A stretch of 8,884 nt of DNA from an uncultured Bacilli bacterium (GCA_934148875.1 CAKPDJ010000054.1:1-8884), one strand, 5' to 3'. Shown: positions 1 through 6,889, numbered from the stretch's first letter. Notes: generated from the sequence alone by a model not told the origin. Program-made: numbers and translations.

Positions 1-186
1 ACAATCCTTGAAATTAATGAAAATCATGATATTAGTAAGAAATTAGATGATTTATATAAAAATAATAAAGATGAACTCGAGAAATACACAAAGATTTTAT
101 ATGCTCAAGCTAGATTAATAGAAGGATTACCTATTGATAACCCAACTGAAATAAGTAATTTAGTTTGCGAAATTTTGGCAAAGTAA
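1..186 (+). CDS. htpG: Molecular chaperone HtpG (Hsp90 family), C-terminal end only
   Basis: This is a 5'-truncated reading frame open from base 1, with 61 codons before TAA. It holds the last part of the C-terminal dimerisation domain of bacterial Hsp90. The recognisable part is LYAQARLIEGLPIDNP followed by a helix ending in CEIL, which resembles the usual HtpG ending (a D-Q-A-L-L-I-E-G-like stretch, then a proline-containing turn and a final helix). HtpG is a cytosolic ATP-dependent chaperone dimer; the ATPase and middle domains lie outside the window. The gene is followed at once by a strong intrinsic terminator, so it ends its transcription unit. The identification rests on only 61 residues, but the motif is characteristic. 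Confidence 0.85.
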   Translation, partial: TILEINENHDISKKLDDLYKNNKDELEKYTKILYAQARLIEGLPIDNPTEISNLVCEILAK

Positions 187-201
187 TTTATACTCTTAAA
201 G

Positions 202-234
202 AAGATTAATAATTTAATTATTGATCTTTTTTTT
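202..234 (+). terminator. Intrinsic terminator of htpG
   Basis: The arms AAGATTAATAA (202-212) and TTATTGATCTT (218-228) form an 11-bp stem with one G-U pair and a 5-nt loop. They are followed by a T run, giving eight consecutive T at 227-234. It lies 16 nt after the htpG stop and separates htpG from the prepilin unit. Confidence 0.85.
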
Positions 235-265
235 GAAATTTTCTATACATGGCATTAACTTAATC

Positions 266-294
266 TTTACATGCATATTAAAAAGCGATAAAAT
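266..294 (+). promoter_or_regulatory. SigmaA-type promoter of the prepilin-like gene
   Basis: TTTACA (266-271), a 17-nt spacer, and TAAAAT (289-294) give five of six consensus bases in each box at ideal spacing. Transcription would begin near base 301, leaving a leader of about 20 nt that carries the AGGGAG ribosome site at 306-311. That site is about 11 nt from the ATG, slightly far. It is the only promoter-like pair I see between the htpG terminator and the gene. Confidence 0.65.
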
Positions 295-322
295 AATGTT
301 ATAGTAGGGAGAGTATAGTAAT

Positions 323-2326
323 ATGAAATCAAGATCTAAGTCTAAGGCATTTACTTTAATTGAAATGCTAGTAGTTATAGCAATTGTAGGAATAATATTA
401 ATTATAGTTATTCCATCAGTGTCAACAGTTTTGAATAATCGTAATAAGAAATTGTATCAAACTCATATGTTGACTGTTGAAGCAGCTGCATCAACTTATG
501 TTGATCAATATGAGGGTCAGTTAGTTGAACTTAATAAAGAGTGTTTTAATATTGATTATAGCTTGTTATTAAAGGAAAATCTAAAAGAAAGTGACATTCA
601 TTGTACTGGTAATGTAATTTTTAGAAAACAACAAGCTAGTAAGTCATATGAACCATCATATTATTTGACTTGTACTGATTCTAATGGTGAGATAATACAT
701 AAGGGTGAAGCTAAACCTGTTGGATGTATGGGATTTAATGGTAAGTTTAAAATGAGTTATGGCATTTATACTGATAGTGGTTATACTAATGCATATGATG
801 GAAGCTATTATGTTAGGAATGCTTATGTAAAATTTGAAAGTACTAGTCCATATTCTTCGCCAATTTCTCATTATGAATATGCAACTTCTCTTGATGGTAA
901 CTGGAGTAGAATTGATAATAATAGTAATTTAGGAACTAATGAGCAACTTAAAAATTATGTTGGTACTATCTATGTTAGAAGTGTAGATGAAGATGGTAAT
1001 ACTAGTACTAATGTAGAATTTAAGGTTAAAATGGATAATGCTGGTCCAACTTTTTCTACTAGTGTTGGTGGTAATTATTTAGTAAAACGTCTTAATATTT
1101 ATGATGTATCTGATAGTGGTGTTAAAACTTTAGCTGAAAATGCTTATTCTTATGATGGCGGTAATACTTGGGTAAAAGAAATGAGTAGGGAATATATAGA
1201 GAATACTACTTTACAAGTATGTAGTAGAGATACTTTGGATAATCGTACTTGTAAAACTGTAGAAATAAGTGGTATTGATAGAGTAGCTCCTACTATTACT
1301 CCTATTAGTAGTAAAGTTTATATTAATGTTGGTGATAGTAAAAATATAGCTGATTATTTTAAAATAACATATAGTCCATTAGGTGGAACCGTTAATTGTA
1401 CTGTTAGTAACACAAATAGTCTTTCATTTGGAACTAATACTGTTACTTGTACAGCTACAGGTGTAAATACTTTACAAGCTTCTAGTAGTATTGTGATTGC
1501 ACATCAATATAGTGCTACTACATATTGTAGTGGTGGAAGAACTTTATCTAATGGTAGTTGCGTTTATTCTTATACTAATAATGAAGCTAAATGTGGATGC
1601 TCAGTATGGAAATCATGTGCTAGTCAAGCAGAATGTGGAGTTACTAATAGAACTTGTAGAACTAAGTCTTGCGGAGTTGAACAATATGTAAATTGTCAAC
1701 ATTATCTTTGCGGCTCTCATGATAAGACTTGTGCAATAGCAGCTTGTGGTACCGCAACATATCAAAGTTGTCCTAATGAAGCTATATGCGGATGTGCGTT
1801 ATATGAATGTACTTTGTATAAAAGATGTACAAAGTGCACTTGCTCAGTATGGTCTAGGACTGAATATGGATGTAATAGAGCAAGTTTTGAGTATGATTGT
1901 AGAAGTAATCAATCTGGTGGTAGTGGTTATGCTTCATTCAGTACAGATAGATACTCAGGATGTGGTACCGAACGAGTAACAGGTTCAGAATGTAATAATG
2001 CCAATAGTAAAAGCTGCTTAACTGCTGCAAGTTGTCCTAACGAAAAATGTGATCCTGCTACTTATAAAACTTGTACTGATCCTGGTTGTGGTACTGAAAA
2101 TAATTACTGTAGAATAAAGGAATGTGGTGTTGAGAGCTATGTCTCATGTCAACATGCAGATTGTGGTTATGATGTTAATGTTTGTAGAAACAAAACTTGT
2201 GGATGTGAAACTGCTGCAAGCTGTACTAAAACAGAAAATGAATATCGTTATTATCAATGTGATAGAGTTGGTAATAATGGAACTAAAGGTACTTTAAATA
2301 GTAGTACTGGAATATGTAGTTTTTAG
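323..2326 (+). CDS. Prepilin-like protein with Ig-like domains and a long cysteine-rich C-terminal repeat region
   Basis: This 667-residue surface protein begins with a type IV prepilin signal: a basic leader, then KA|FTLIEM and a hydrophobic helix to about residue 33. Ala rather than Gly sits at -1, Phe at +1 and Glu at +5. ComGC of Gram-positive competence pili has a similar site, so a PilD/ComC-type peptidase probably processes it. Residues 34-135 look like a small pseudopilin head with four cysteines. Three Ig-like beta segments follow (about 150-240, 241-320, 323-393); the last has a HYR-like GTNTVTCTAT strand. Residues 402-667 hold 38 cysteines, mostly as C-x4-CG-x5/6, with an internal duplication (C432-G476 and C584-G627). 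Normal major pilins are 100-200 residues, so this is probably a minor or tip pilin or an adhesin carried on a pilus; that role is inference. No pilus ATPase, platform protein, prepilin peptidase or sortase motif is in the window. The gene has its own promoter and its stop overlaps the ribosome site of the next gene. Confidence 0.75.
   Translation: MKSRSKSKAFTLIEMLVVIAIVGIILIIVIPSVSTVLNNRNKKLYQTHMLTVEAAASTYVDQYEGQLVELNKECFNIDYSLLLKENLKESDIHCTGNVIFRKQQASKSYEPSYYLTCTDSNGEIIHKGEAKPVGCMGFNGKFKMSYGIYTDSGYTNAYDGSYYVRNAYVKFESTSPYSSPISHYEYATSLDGNWSRIDNNSNLGTNEQLKNYVGTIYVRSVDEDGNTSTNVEFKVKMDNAGPTFSTSVGGNYLVKRLNIYDVSDSGVKTLAENAYSYDGGNTWVKEMSREYIENTTLQVCSRDTLDNRTCKTVEISGIDRVAPTITPISSKVYINVGDSKNIADYFKITYSPLGGTVNCTVSNTNSLSFGTNTVTCTATGVNTLQASSSIVIAHQYSATTYCSGGRTLSNGSCVYSYTNNEAKCGCSVWKSCASQAECGVTNRTCRTKSCGVEQYVNCQHYLCGSHDKTCAIAACGTATYQSCPNEAICGCALYECTLYKRCTKCTCSVWSRTEYGCNRASFEYDCRSNQSGGSGYASFSTDRYSGCGTERVTGSECNNANSKSCLTAASCPNEKCDPATYKTCTDPGCGTENNYCRIKECGVESYVSCQHADCGYDVNVCRNKTCGCETAASCTKTENEYRYYQCDRVGNNGTKGTLNSSTGICSF
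1616..1750 (+). repeat. Cysteine-rich repeat block, copy 1 (residues 432-476 of the prepilin-like protein)
   Basis: The encoded spacing is C-x5-CG-x5-C-x4-CG-x6-C-x4-CG-x5-C-x4-CG. Copy 2 at 2072-2203 has the same spacing except that the first gap is x4. Shared residues beyond cysteine include CGVE, YV and CQH in the centre. The DNA has diverged, so this is an old intragenic duplication kept at protein level. Confidence 0.8.
2072..2203 (+). repeat. Cysteine-rich repeat block, copy 2 (residues 584-627)
   Basis: The encoded spacing is C-x4-CG-x5-C-x4-CG-x6-C-x4-CG-x5-C-x4-CG, the partner of the block at 1616-1750. The sequence just before each copy also echoes across the region: SCPNE occurs at residues 482-486 and 570-574, and CSVW at 426-429 and 507-510. 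The whole tail was therefore built from shuffled copies of a short unit of 12-13 residues. Confidence 0.8.
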
Positions 2327-2334
2327 GAGGAAAA

Positions 2335-2817
2335 ATGAAAAAAAAGAATAGTAGTTTAGTTATATCAATTTGTTTAGCAGTTATAGCTATCTTTCTGATT
2401 GTACTTTCATTTTTTGTTGATTCACCAAAGAAAAATAATAATAGTAGTAACGATAAACCTAATAATTCTACTTCTGATAATAATGTTATGTATGAATGTA
2501 AACTTAAATTAGAGCAAGGAAGCGGTGATTATGATATTTATAAAATATTAAGTTTAACTACTTCTGATGGATTGGTTTTAGAATCTCAATCTGTAACTTA
2601 TATTGAATTTAAAAATGAAGATGAATATCTTATATATAAAAATGATCCAGAATATAGTAAAGATAAGACTTTTGATGATCAAAATAAAACTATAACTTTT
2701 TCTAATAATGATAAAATTGATTTGACTAAGGATGCTGATGGCGAAAAATTAGAATTGAAATATGAAAACTATCAAAAAGACCTTGGCAATGTTGGTTATG
2801 TTTGCGAGAAAAAATAA
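2335..2817 (+). CDS. Small membrane-anchored extracytoplasmic protein, unknown function
   Basis: This 160-residue protein has a KKK N-terminus and one membrane helix at about residues 8-28. An Asn/Ser-rich linker (about 34-50) follows, then a beta-rich acidic domain. The domain has one cysteine in its first strand (C55, in YECKL) and one in its last (C157, in GYVCEKK), well placed for a disulfide joining the two ends. There is no lipobox, so I read it as an uncleaved anchor facing outwards. The YEC start faintly resembles small lipoproteins of the YehR/DUF1307 kind, but I cannot assign it. The AGGAGG ribosome site (2325-2330) overlaps the prepilin gene stop (2324-2326), so the two are very probably translated together. 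It may help fold, anchor or assemble the cysteine-rich pilin; that is inference from position only. A terminator follows. Confidence 0.8.
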   Translation: MKKKNSSLVISICLAVIAIFLIVLSFFVDSPKKNNNSSNDKPNNSTSDNNVMYECKLKLEQGSGDYDIYKILSLTTSDGLVLESQSVTYIEFKNEDEYLIYKNDPEYSKDKTFDDQNKTITFSNNDKIDLTKDADGEKLELKYENYQKDLGNVGYVCEKK

Positions 2818-2821
2818 GTAA

Positions 2822-2850
2822 TTGCATAAATAAGATAATTGTGTTAAAAT
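2822..2850 (+). promoter_or_regulatory. Possible sigmaA-type promoter just ahead of a terminator
   Basis: TTGCAT (2822-2827), a 17-nt spacer, and TAAAAT (2845-2850). Transcription would start near 2857 and meet the terminator hairpin within about 40 nt, so it could only make a tiny RNA or supply the next gene by read-through. In such AT-rich sequence a chance match is quite possible. Confidence 0.3.
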
Positions 2851-2864
2851 TTGTTTATGATGTT

Positions 2865-2895
2865 AAAGAAGTATTTTAGTAGTACTTCTTTTTTT
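2865..2895 (+). terminator. Intrinsic terminator after the prepilin-like operon
   Basis: The arms AAAGAAGTA (2865-2873) and TACTTCTTT (2883-2891) form a perfect 9-bp stem with a 9-nt loop. The T run spans 2889-2895. It lies 47 nt after the stop of the small membrane protein gene. Confidence 0.8.
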
Positions 2896-2941
2896 ATCGT
2901 TTATGCATAAAATTATATGGTTAAGTATTGGAGGATACAAC

Positions 2942-3343
2942 ATGGAAAAAAAAGAAAATAATATGTCAGTAGAAACTATTAATGTAGTATTATGTGATGT
3001 ACTTGGATATTCAAAACAGTGTTTTGTATTAGAAGAAATACAAGCTTTAGATGCTGCTATGAAGAATAATACTAAATATAGAGAAACATTATCTCAATAT
3101 CAAGAAATTGATTCTTTAATAGCTATGGATATTAAGGAATGTTATGATAAGGATCATAATAAAAATTTATGGAATCAATTTTATAAGTTATTTTTGTCAT
3201 CTATTGCTACTTTAGTAGTATCAGGTAATTATGATGGAGCAATCTTAAAGTATATGCAAATGATGGAGGCATTAAGTAATTATTTTGGTATAACTAGTTT
3301 ACAAAATATCAATAAAAAGAAGATAAAAATGTTAGCAAGTTAA
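2942..3343 (+). CDS. Unrecognised small soluble helical protein
   Basis: I do not recognise this protein. The start is set at ATG 2942 because GGAGG at 2930-2934 lies 7 nt before it; an in-frame ATG at 2903 lacks a ribosome site and sits almost on the terminator. The product is then 133 residues, with no signal peptide and no membrane helix. It looks mainly helical: a central stretch with charged residues (about 35-75), a hydrophobic helix LFLSSIATLVVSG near 90-102, and a basic end (KKKIKM). Two cysteines lie in the first 30 residues and one near 70. It stands between a terminator and the proS promoter, so it is probably a single-gene unit; no obvious terminator follows its stop. It could be a regulator or partner protein, but nothing in the sequence proves that. 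Confidence 0.7.
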   Translation: MEKKENNMSVETINVVLCDVLGYSKQCFVLEEIQALDAAMKNNTKYRETLSQYQEIDSLIAMDIKECYDKDHNKNLWNQFYKLFLSSIATLVVSGNYDGAILKYMQMMEALSNYFGITSLQNINKKKIKMLAS

Positions 3344-3359
3344 AAAATGTTGAATTTTA

Positions 3360-3389
3360 TTGATATAGATAACTAATATTTTGTATAAT
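3360..3389 (+). promoter_or_regulatory. SigmaA-type promoter of proS
   Basis: TTGATA (3360-3365), an 18-nt spacer, and a perfect TATAAT (3384-3389). Transcription would start near 3396, right at the ribosome site, so the leader would be only about 14 nt. There is no room for a T-box or other leader riboswitch. Confidence 0.6.
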
Positions 3390-3409
3390 CTTATTAGGAA
3401 GTGATAAAA

Positions 3410-4843
3410 ATGAATCAAAACGAATTGAAAGAAATTACTAGTCGTGATGTTGATTTTGCTAAATGGTATACTGATGTATGTAAAAAAGCAGAATTAATTG
3501 ATTATTCTAGTGTAAAGGGCTGTATGATTATTAGACCTTATGGTTTTGCTATTTGGGAAAATATTCAAAAAGAGCTTGATAGAAGATTTAAAGAAACAGG
3601 ACATCAAAATGTTTATATGCCTATGTTTATACCAGAATCTTTACTACAAAAAGAAAAAGATCATGTTGAAGGGTTTGCTCCAGAGGTTGCTTGGGTAACT
3701 CATGGTGGTAATGAGGAATTGCCAGAAAGACTTTGTGTAAGACCTACTAGTGAAACTTTATTTTGTGAACATTATGCTAATATAGTTAAAAGTTATCGTG
3801 ATTTACCTAAACTTTATAATCAATGGTGTAGTGTTGTTCGTTGGGAAAAAACAACGCGTCCTTTTTTGAGAAGTAGAGAATTTTTATGGCAAGAAGGTCA
3901 TACTGTTCATGCTACAAGTGAAGAAGCTAAGGAAGAAACATTGAAAATGCTTAATGTATATGCTGATTTTTGTGAAGAAGTATTAGCTATACCGGTTATA
4001 AAAGGTGAAAAAACAGAAAAAGAAAGATTTGCTGGAGCTGAGGCTACATATACTATTGAAGCTTTAATGTATAATGGTGTTGCCTTACAATCTGGTACTA
4101 GTCATTATTTTGGTGATGGATTTGCTAGAGCATTTAATATGAAGTTTATGGATAAAGATAATACAGAAAAATATATGTTCCAAACTTCTTGGGGAATGAC
4201 AACTCGTATTATTGGAGCAATGATTATGACACATAGTGATGATCATGGGTTAGTTCTTCCTCCTAATATCGCACCTATTAAGGTTTCTATTATTCCAATT
4301 GGTAAGAATAATACTGAAGTCTTAGATAAAAGTTATGAAATAGCTAAAAGTTTAAAACTTGCTGGTATTACTTGTGAAGTTGATGATAGTGAAAAATCTC
4401 CTGGTTTTAGATTTGCTGAAGCTGAAATGAGAGGAATACCTGTTCGTATTGAATTTGGACCAAAAGATTTAGAAAACGATTTATGTGTTTTAGTAAGACG
4501 TGATACTTTAGAAAAAATTCATGTTACATTAGATAGTGTGGTTGAAGAAGTAATTAAATTGTTATTAGAAATTCAAAATAGTATGTATATTCGCGCTAAA
4601 ATAAGAAGAGATGAAATGACTAAATCAGTATTAACCTTAGAAGAAATGAAAGCATTAGCTCTAAAAGAAAATGGCTTTATTAAAGCTTATTGGTGTGGAA
4701 AACGTGAATGTGAAGATAAAATTAAAGAAGAAACTGGTATTACTTCTAGATGTATTCCATTTGATGGTGATAATCATGATGGTAAATGTTTAGTTTGTGG
4801 TGAAAATGCTACTCATTTAGTATATTGGGGAAAGCAATATTAA
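3410..4843 (+). CDS. proS: Prolyl-tRNA synthetase, short archaeal/eukaryotic-type (ProS type 3)
   Basis: It charges tRNA-Pro with proline using ATP, in the cytosol. The start is ATG 3410, with AGGAAGTGA at 3396-3404 as ribosome site; an in-frame GTG at 3401 lies inside that site. The 477 residues carry class II motif 2 (RWEKTTRPFLRSREF from R144), motif 3 (GMTTRIIGAM from G262, then HSDDHGLVLPP), an anticodon-binding domain (about 283-400) and a C-terminal zinc-type domain with C429, C434, C460 and C463. The last residue is Tyr. From memory, the Thermus thermophilus enzyme has the same length, the same Cys layout and the same final Tyr. The bacterial-type editing insertion between motifs 2 and 3 is absent, so removal of Ala-tRNA-Pro would need a separate YbaK/ProX-like protein, not seen here. 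This form occurs in Mycoplasma, many Clostridia and Bacteroidetes. It has its own promoter and terminator. Confidence 0.96.
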   Translation: MNQNELKEITSRDVDFAKWYTDVCKKAELIDYSSVKGCMIIRPYGFAIWENIQKELDRRFKETGHQNVYMPMFIPESLLQKEKDHVEGFAPEVAWVTHGGNEELPERLCVRPTSETLFCEHYANIVKSYRDLPKLYNQWCSVVRWEKTTRPFLRSREFLWQEGHTVHATSEEAKEETLKMLNVYADFCEEVLAIPVIKGEKTEKERFAGAEATYTIEALMYNGVALQSGTSHYFGDGFARAFNMKFMDKDNTEKYMFQTSWGMTTRIIGAMIMTHSDDHGLVLPPNIAPIKVSIIPIGKNNTEVLDKSYEIAKSLKLAGITCEVDDSEKSPGFRFAEAEMRGIPVRIEFGPKDLENDLCVLVRRDTLEKIHVTLDSVVEEVIKLLLEIQNSMYIRAKIRRDEMTKSVLTLEEMKALALKENGFIKAYWCGKRECEDKIKEETGITSRCIPFDGDNHDGKCLVCGENATHLVYWGKQY

Positions 4844-4852
4844 AATAAGTGT

Positions 4853-4887
4853 AAAAATAAGTACAAAATCAAGTACTTATTTTTTTT
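4853..4887 (+). terminator. Intrinsic terminator of proS
   Basis: The arms AAAAATAAGTAC (4853-4864) and GTACTTATTTTT (4873-4884) pair perfectly around an 8-nt loop, and T continues to 4887. A second T run follows at 4893-4900. It isolates proS from the SPOR-radC-mre unit. Confidence 0.88.
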
Positions 4888-4934
4888 CGACATTTTTTTT
4901 GTAACTGGTAGCGTATGCTAATAGTGGTGATGAT

Positions 4935-5387
4935 ATGAAAATGAATTTAATAGTTCCTATTATATGTGCTGTTCTATTAGGGTATTTATGCGCTTCTTTT
5001 ATTTTTAATCAATATGGAATTAATAGTTTAGTATTTAATGAAAATAATAATATTTATTATTTACAGTGTGGTGCTTATACTAACAGTGAAGCTAGTAATA
5101 CAAAAATAAATGGTATTGATACTAAGCTTACAGTTAAAGAAGGGGATAAATATTATTCTTATATTGGAATGACTGGTAATTTAAAAATCGCTGAAAGTAT
5201 TAAAAATATGTATAAGAAGAAAGGAGTAGATATTTATATTAAAGAGGGTAATTTAGATAATAGTGATTTTATAAATCAATTAAATCAATATGATGTTTTA
5301 CTTGAAAGTAGTAAGAATATTGAAGAAGTTAATTCTGTTTTAAAGACAGTTTTGGCTACTTATGATGAAATTATTTTAAATCCTTAG
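4935..5387 (+). CDS. SPOR-domain membrane protein, SpoIIB-like by position
   Basis: The 150-residue product has a membrane helix at about residues 5-24. An extracytoplasmic SPOR-type fold follows: IYYLQCGAY at 40-48 is the first strand and KYYSYIGMT near 72-80 the third, then a helix with KIAESIKNMYKKKG and a strand DIYIKEG. A short helical tail (about 110-150) ends it. SPOR domains bind denuded glycan strands of peptidoglycan at division or engulfment septa. In B. subtilis SpoIIB, a SPOR protein of septal thinning and engulfment, is encoded just ahead of maf-radC-mreBCD, so the location supports the same role here, although this protein is less than half the size of SpoIIB. The ribosome site GGTGA (4926-4930) is 4 nt from ATG 4935; ATG 4941 is a possible alternative. 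I see no convincing promoter in the 47 nt between the terminator and this gene. Confidence 0.75.
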   Translation: MKMNLIVPIICAVLLGYLCASFIFNQYGINSLVFNENNNIYYLQCGAYTNSEASNTKINGIDTKLTVKEGDKYYSYIGMTGNLKIAESIKNMYKKKGVDIYIKEGNLDNSDFINQLNQYDVLLESSKNIEEVNSVLKTVLATYDEIILNP

Positions 5388-5429
5388 ATATTTTTCTATT
5401 TATGGAAATAATATAATTAGGTGATAGTA

Positions 5430-6116
5430 ATGAAAGTAAAAGATTTACCAATAAATGAAAGACCTAGGGAAAGATTGATTGAGTATGGAAAAGAAAATTT
5501 ATCTAATGAAGAGTTGTTATCAATTATATTAAAAACAGGAAATGGAAAAGTATCGGTTAGAGAAATCAGTAATAATTTACTTAATTATTTTAATGGTATT
5601 GAGAATTTAAAGAATGTTACTAAGGAACAACTACAGAATGTAAAGGGAATAGGTAAGGTGCAAGCTTTAACTATACTTAGTGTGGTTGAACTAGGTAAAC
5701 GGATTTATATGATGTCTAATGATGAAAATAAGATATTACTAAATAGTTCTAGAGCTATTTATGATTATATGAAGTATCAATTATATGATAAAAAACAGGA
5801 ATATTTTTATTGCTTGTATGTTAATCAAAAAAAGGAATTGATAGAGAGGAAATTATTGTTTATGGGTACTTTAAATCGTAGTGTAGTACATCCTAGGGAA
5901 GTATTTAAAAATGCTTATTTGTGTAGTGCATCTGGTATTATTTGTGTTCATAATCATCCTAGTGATGATATTAGTCCTAGTAGGGAAGATATTCGCTTAA
6001 CTAATGCTTTAGTAGAATTAGGACAAGTTAATGGTATACCAATTATTGATCATATTATTGTTGGTAATGATAATTATTATAGTTTTTATGAAGATGGGAA
6101 AATTATTAATTTGTAG
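5430..6116 (+). CDS. radC: RadC family JAMM/MPN-domain protein
   Basis: The 228-residue product has the normal RadC layout. The N-terminus MKVKDLPINERPRERL is typical; a helix-hairpin-helix lies at about 65-95 (VKGIGKVQALTI), and a JAMM metalloprotease-like domain covers the second half. The zinc motif is complete: H174-N-H176, ten residues, then D187, followed by a conserved I-x-D-H-I-I-V-G near the end. Historically linked to DNA repair, the family's true role is unsettled, and the metal-dependent activity is only inferred from the motif. The start is ATG 5430, with AGGTGA at 5419-5424; an in-frame GTG at 5421 falls inside that site. It precedes mreC by 13 nt. In B. subtilis radC lies directly before mreB, which is missing here. 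Confidence 0.93.
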   Translation: MKVKDLPINERPRERLIEYGKENLSNEELLSIILKTGNGKVSVREISNNLLNYFNGIENLKNVTKEQLQNVKGIGKVQALTILSVVELGKRIYMMSNDENKILLNSSRAIYDYMKYQLYDKKQEYFYCLYVNQKKELIERKLLFMGTLNRSVVHPREVFKNAYLCSASGIICVHNHPSDDISPSREDIRLTNALVELGQVNGIPIIDHIIVGNDNYYSFYEDGKIINL

Positions 6117-6129
6117 CTAGGAGTGGAAT

Positions 6130-6888
6130 ATGTATAAACATAAAAAGAAAAAGGAAAAAAAATATTTAATAACTTTGCTGGTTATTTTTCTTTTATTAAT
6201 GCTTGTTTATTGGTTTAGTGGTAAAGATGGAAATTATTTGTACGTTGAAAAAATATTTAAGGGTTTAGGTGCTAGAATTCAAAATGTTTTTGTACCTAAA
6301 ATTGAGTATGATGTTGATGAAATAATTAATGGTATAAATAGAGAATTGCAGGAAGAAAATGAAGAACTGAAGAGAATTATTAATCTTAATAATGGTCAGT
6401 ATAATTTTATTTGTGCTGATGTTATTGAACGCAGTACTAACTGGTATAATGAAATTAGAATTAATAAGGGTGAGGATGACGGAATTAAGACTGATATGGC
6501 TGTTACTAGTAATGATGGTTTGATTGGTAAAGTTAGTAAAACAGGTAAACATTTTAGTGAAATTAAGTTGCTTAGTTCTAATAGTAAAGATATGAAAGTA
6601 GCGGTTGATATTAAGAATGAAAATAACACTTATCATGGGATATTAAATGGATATGATATGCAAGATGGAACAGTTAATATAGAAAATATTTCTAAAAATA
6701 GTGATGTTGAAATTGGAGATAAAGTATATACAAACGGATTAGGTGGAATATATCCTAATGGTATTTATATTGGTAAGGTAGTGAATGTTTTTTATGATGC
6801 ATTAGGGCTTGAAAAAAATGTTAAAGTTAAAAATGATTTTACTTTTGATAAATTGAGATATGTGTGTGTTGTTGACAGGGGGAATTAA
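6130..6888 (+). CDS. mreC: Rod shape-determining protein MreC
   Basis: MreC is a bitopic scaffold of the elongasome that links MreD, RodA and class B penicillin-binding proteins during side-wall growth. The 252-residue product has a Lys-rich cytosolic start and one membrane helix (about 12-29). A coiled coil follows at about 62-88 (RELQEENEELKRI), then the two-barrel extracytoplasmic domain. Family marks are ADVIERS with a following N-x-I-R-I-N-K-G, DGLIGKV near 130-136, and GDKVYTNGLGGIYPNGIYIGKV near 200-221. The ribosome site AGGAG (6119-6123) lies 6 nt before the ATG. It follows radC and is followed by mreD with almost no gap. The family's length is usually 250-290 residues, so it looks intact. 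Confidence 0.93.
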   Translation: MYKHKKKKEKKYLITLLVIFLLLMLVYWFSGKDGNYLYVEKIFKGLGARIQNVFVPKIEYDVDEIINGINRELQEENEELKRIINLNNGQYNFICADVIERSTNWYNEIRINKGEDDGIKTDMAVTSNDGLIGKVSKTGKHFSEIKLLSSNSKDMKVAVDIKNENNTYHGILNGYDMQDGTVNIENISKNSDVEIGDKVYTNGLGGIYPNGIYIGKVVNVFYDALGLEKNVKVKNDFTFDKLRYVCVVDRGN

Positions 6889-6889
6889 G

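Noticed and set aside
656..871. Open frame on the minus strand inside the prepilin-like gene
   Set aside because: It is fully inside a well-supported + gene, has no ribosome site and reads as low-complexity Ile/Ser/Thr-rich protein.
1497..1979. Two + frame ORFs (1497-1691 and 1746-1979) inside the cysteine-rich region
   Set aside because: They are frame-shifted readings of the TGT/TGG-rich repeats, rich in Val and Leu, with no ribosome sites.
1616..2203. Repeats as a CRISPR-like or tandem DNA array
   Set aside because: Only two long copies exist, they are coding, and they are diverged at DNA level with no regular spacers.
1526..2322. Cysteine-rich tail as zinc fingers, ferredoxin or metallothionein
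   Set aside because: The protein is exported by a prepilin signal, the spacing is not CxxC-based, and an iron-sulfur or zinc role outside the membrane is unlikely; disulfides fit better.
4888..4934. A promoter or sporulation sigma site ahead of the SPOR gene
   Set aside because: TATGCT at 4914 has no -35 box at proper distance and I see no sigmaE, F, G or K boxes; a promoter must exist but I cannot place it.
5389..5417. TATAAT at 5412-5417 as a radC promoter
   Set aside because: There is no -35 match at 16-18 nt, and the transcript would begin inside the ribosome site.
6265..6636. Two overlapping minus-strand ORFs across mreC
   Set aside because: They mirror the AT-rich mreC sequence, are Ile/Asn/Ser-rich and lack start signals.
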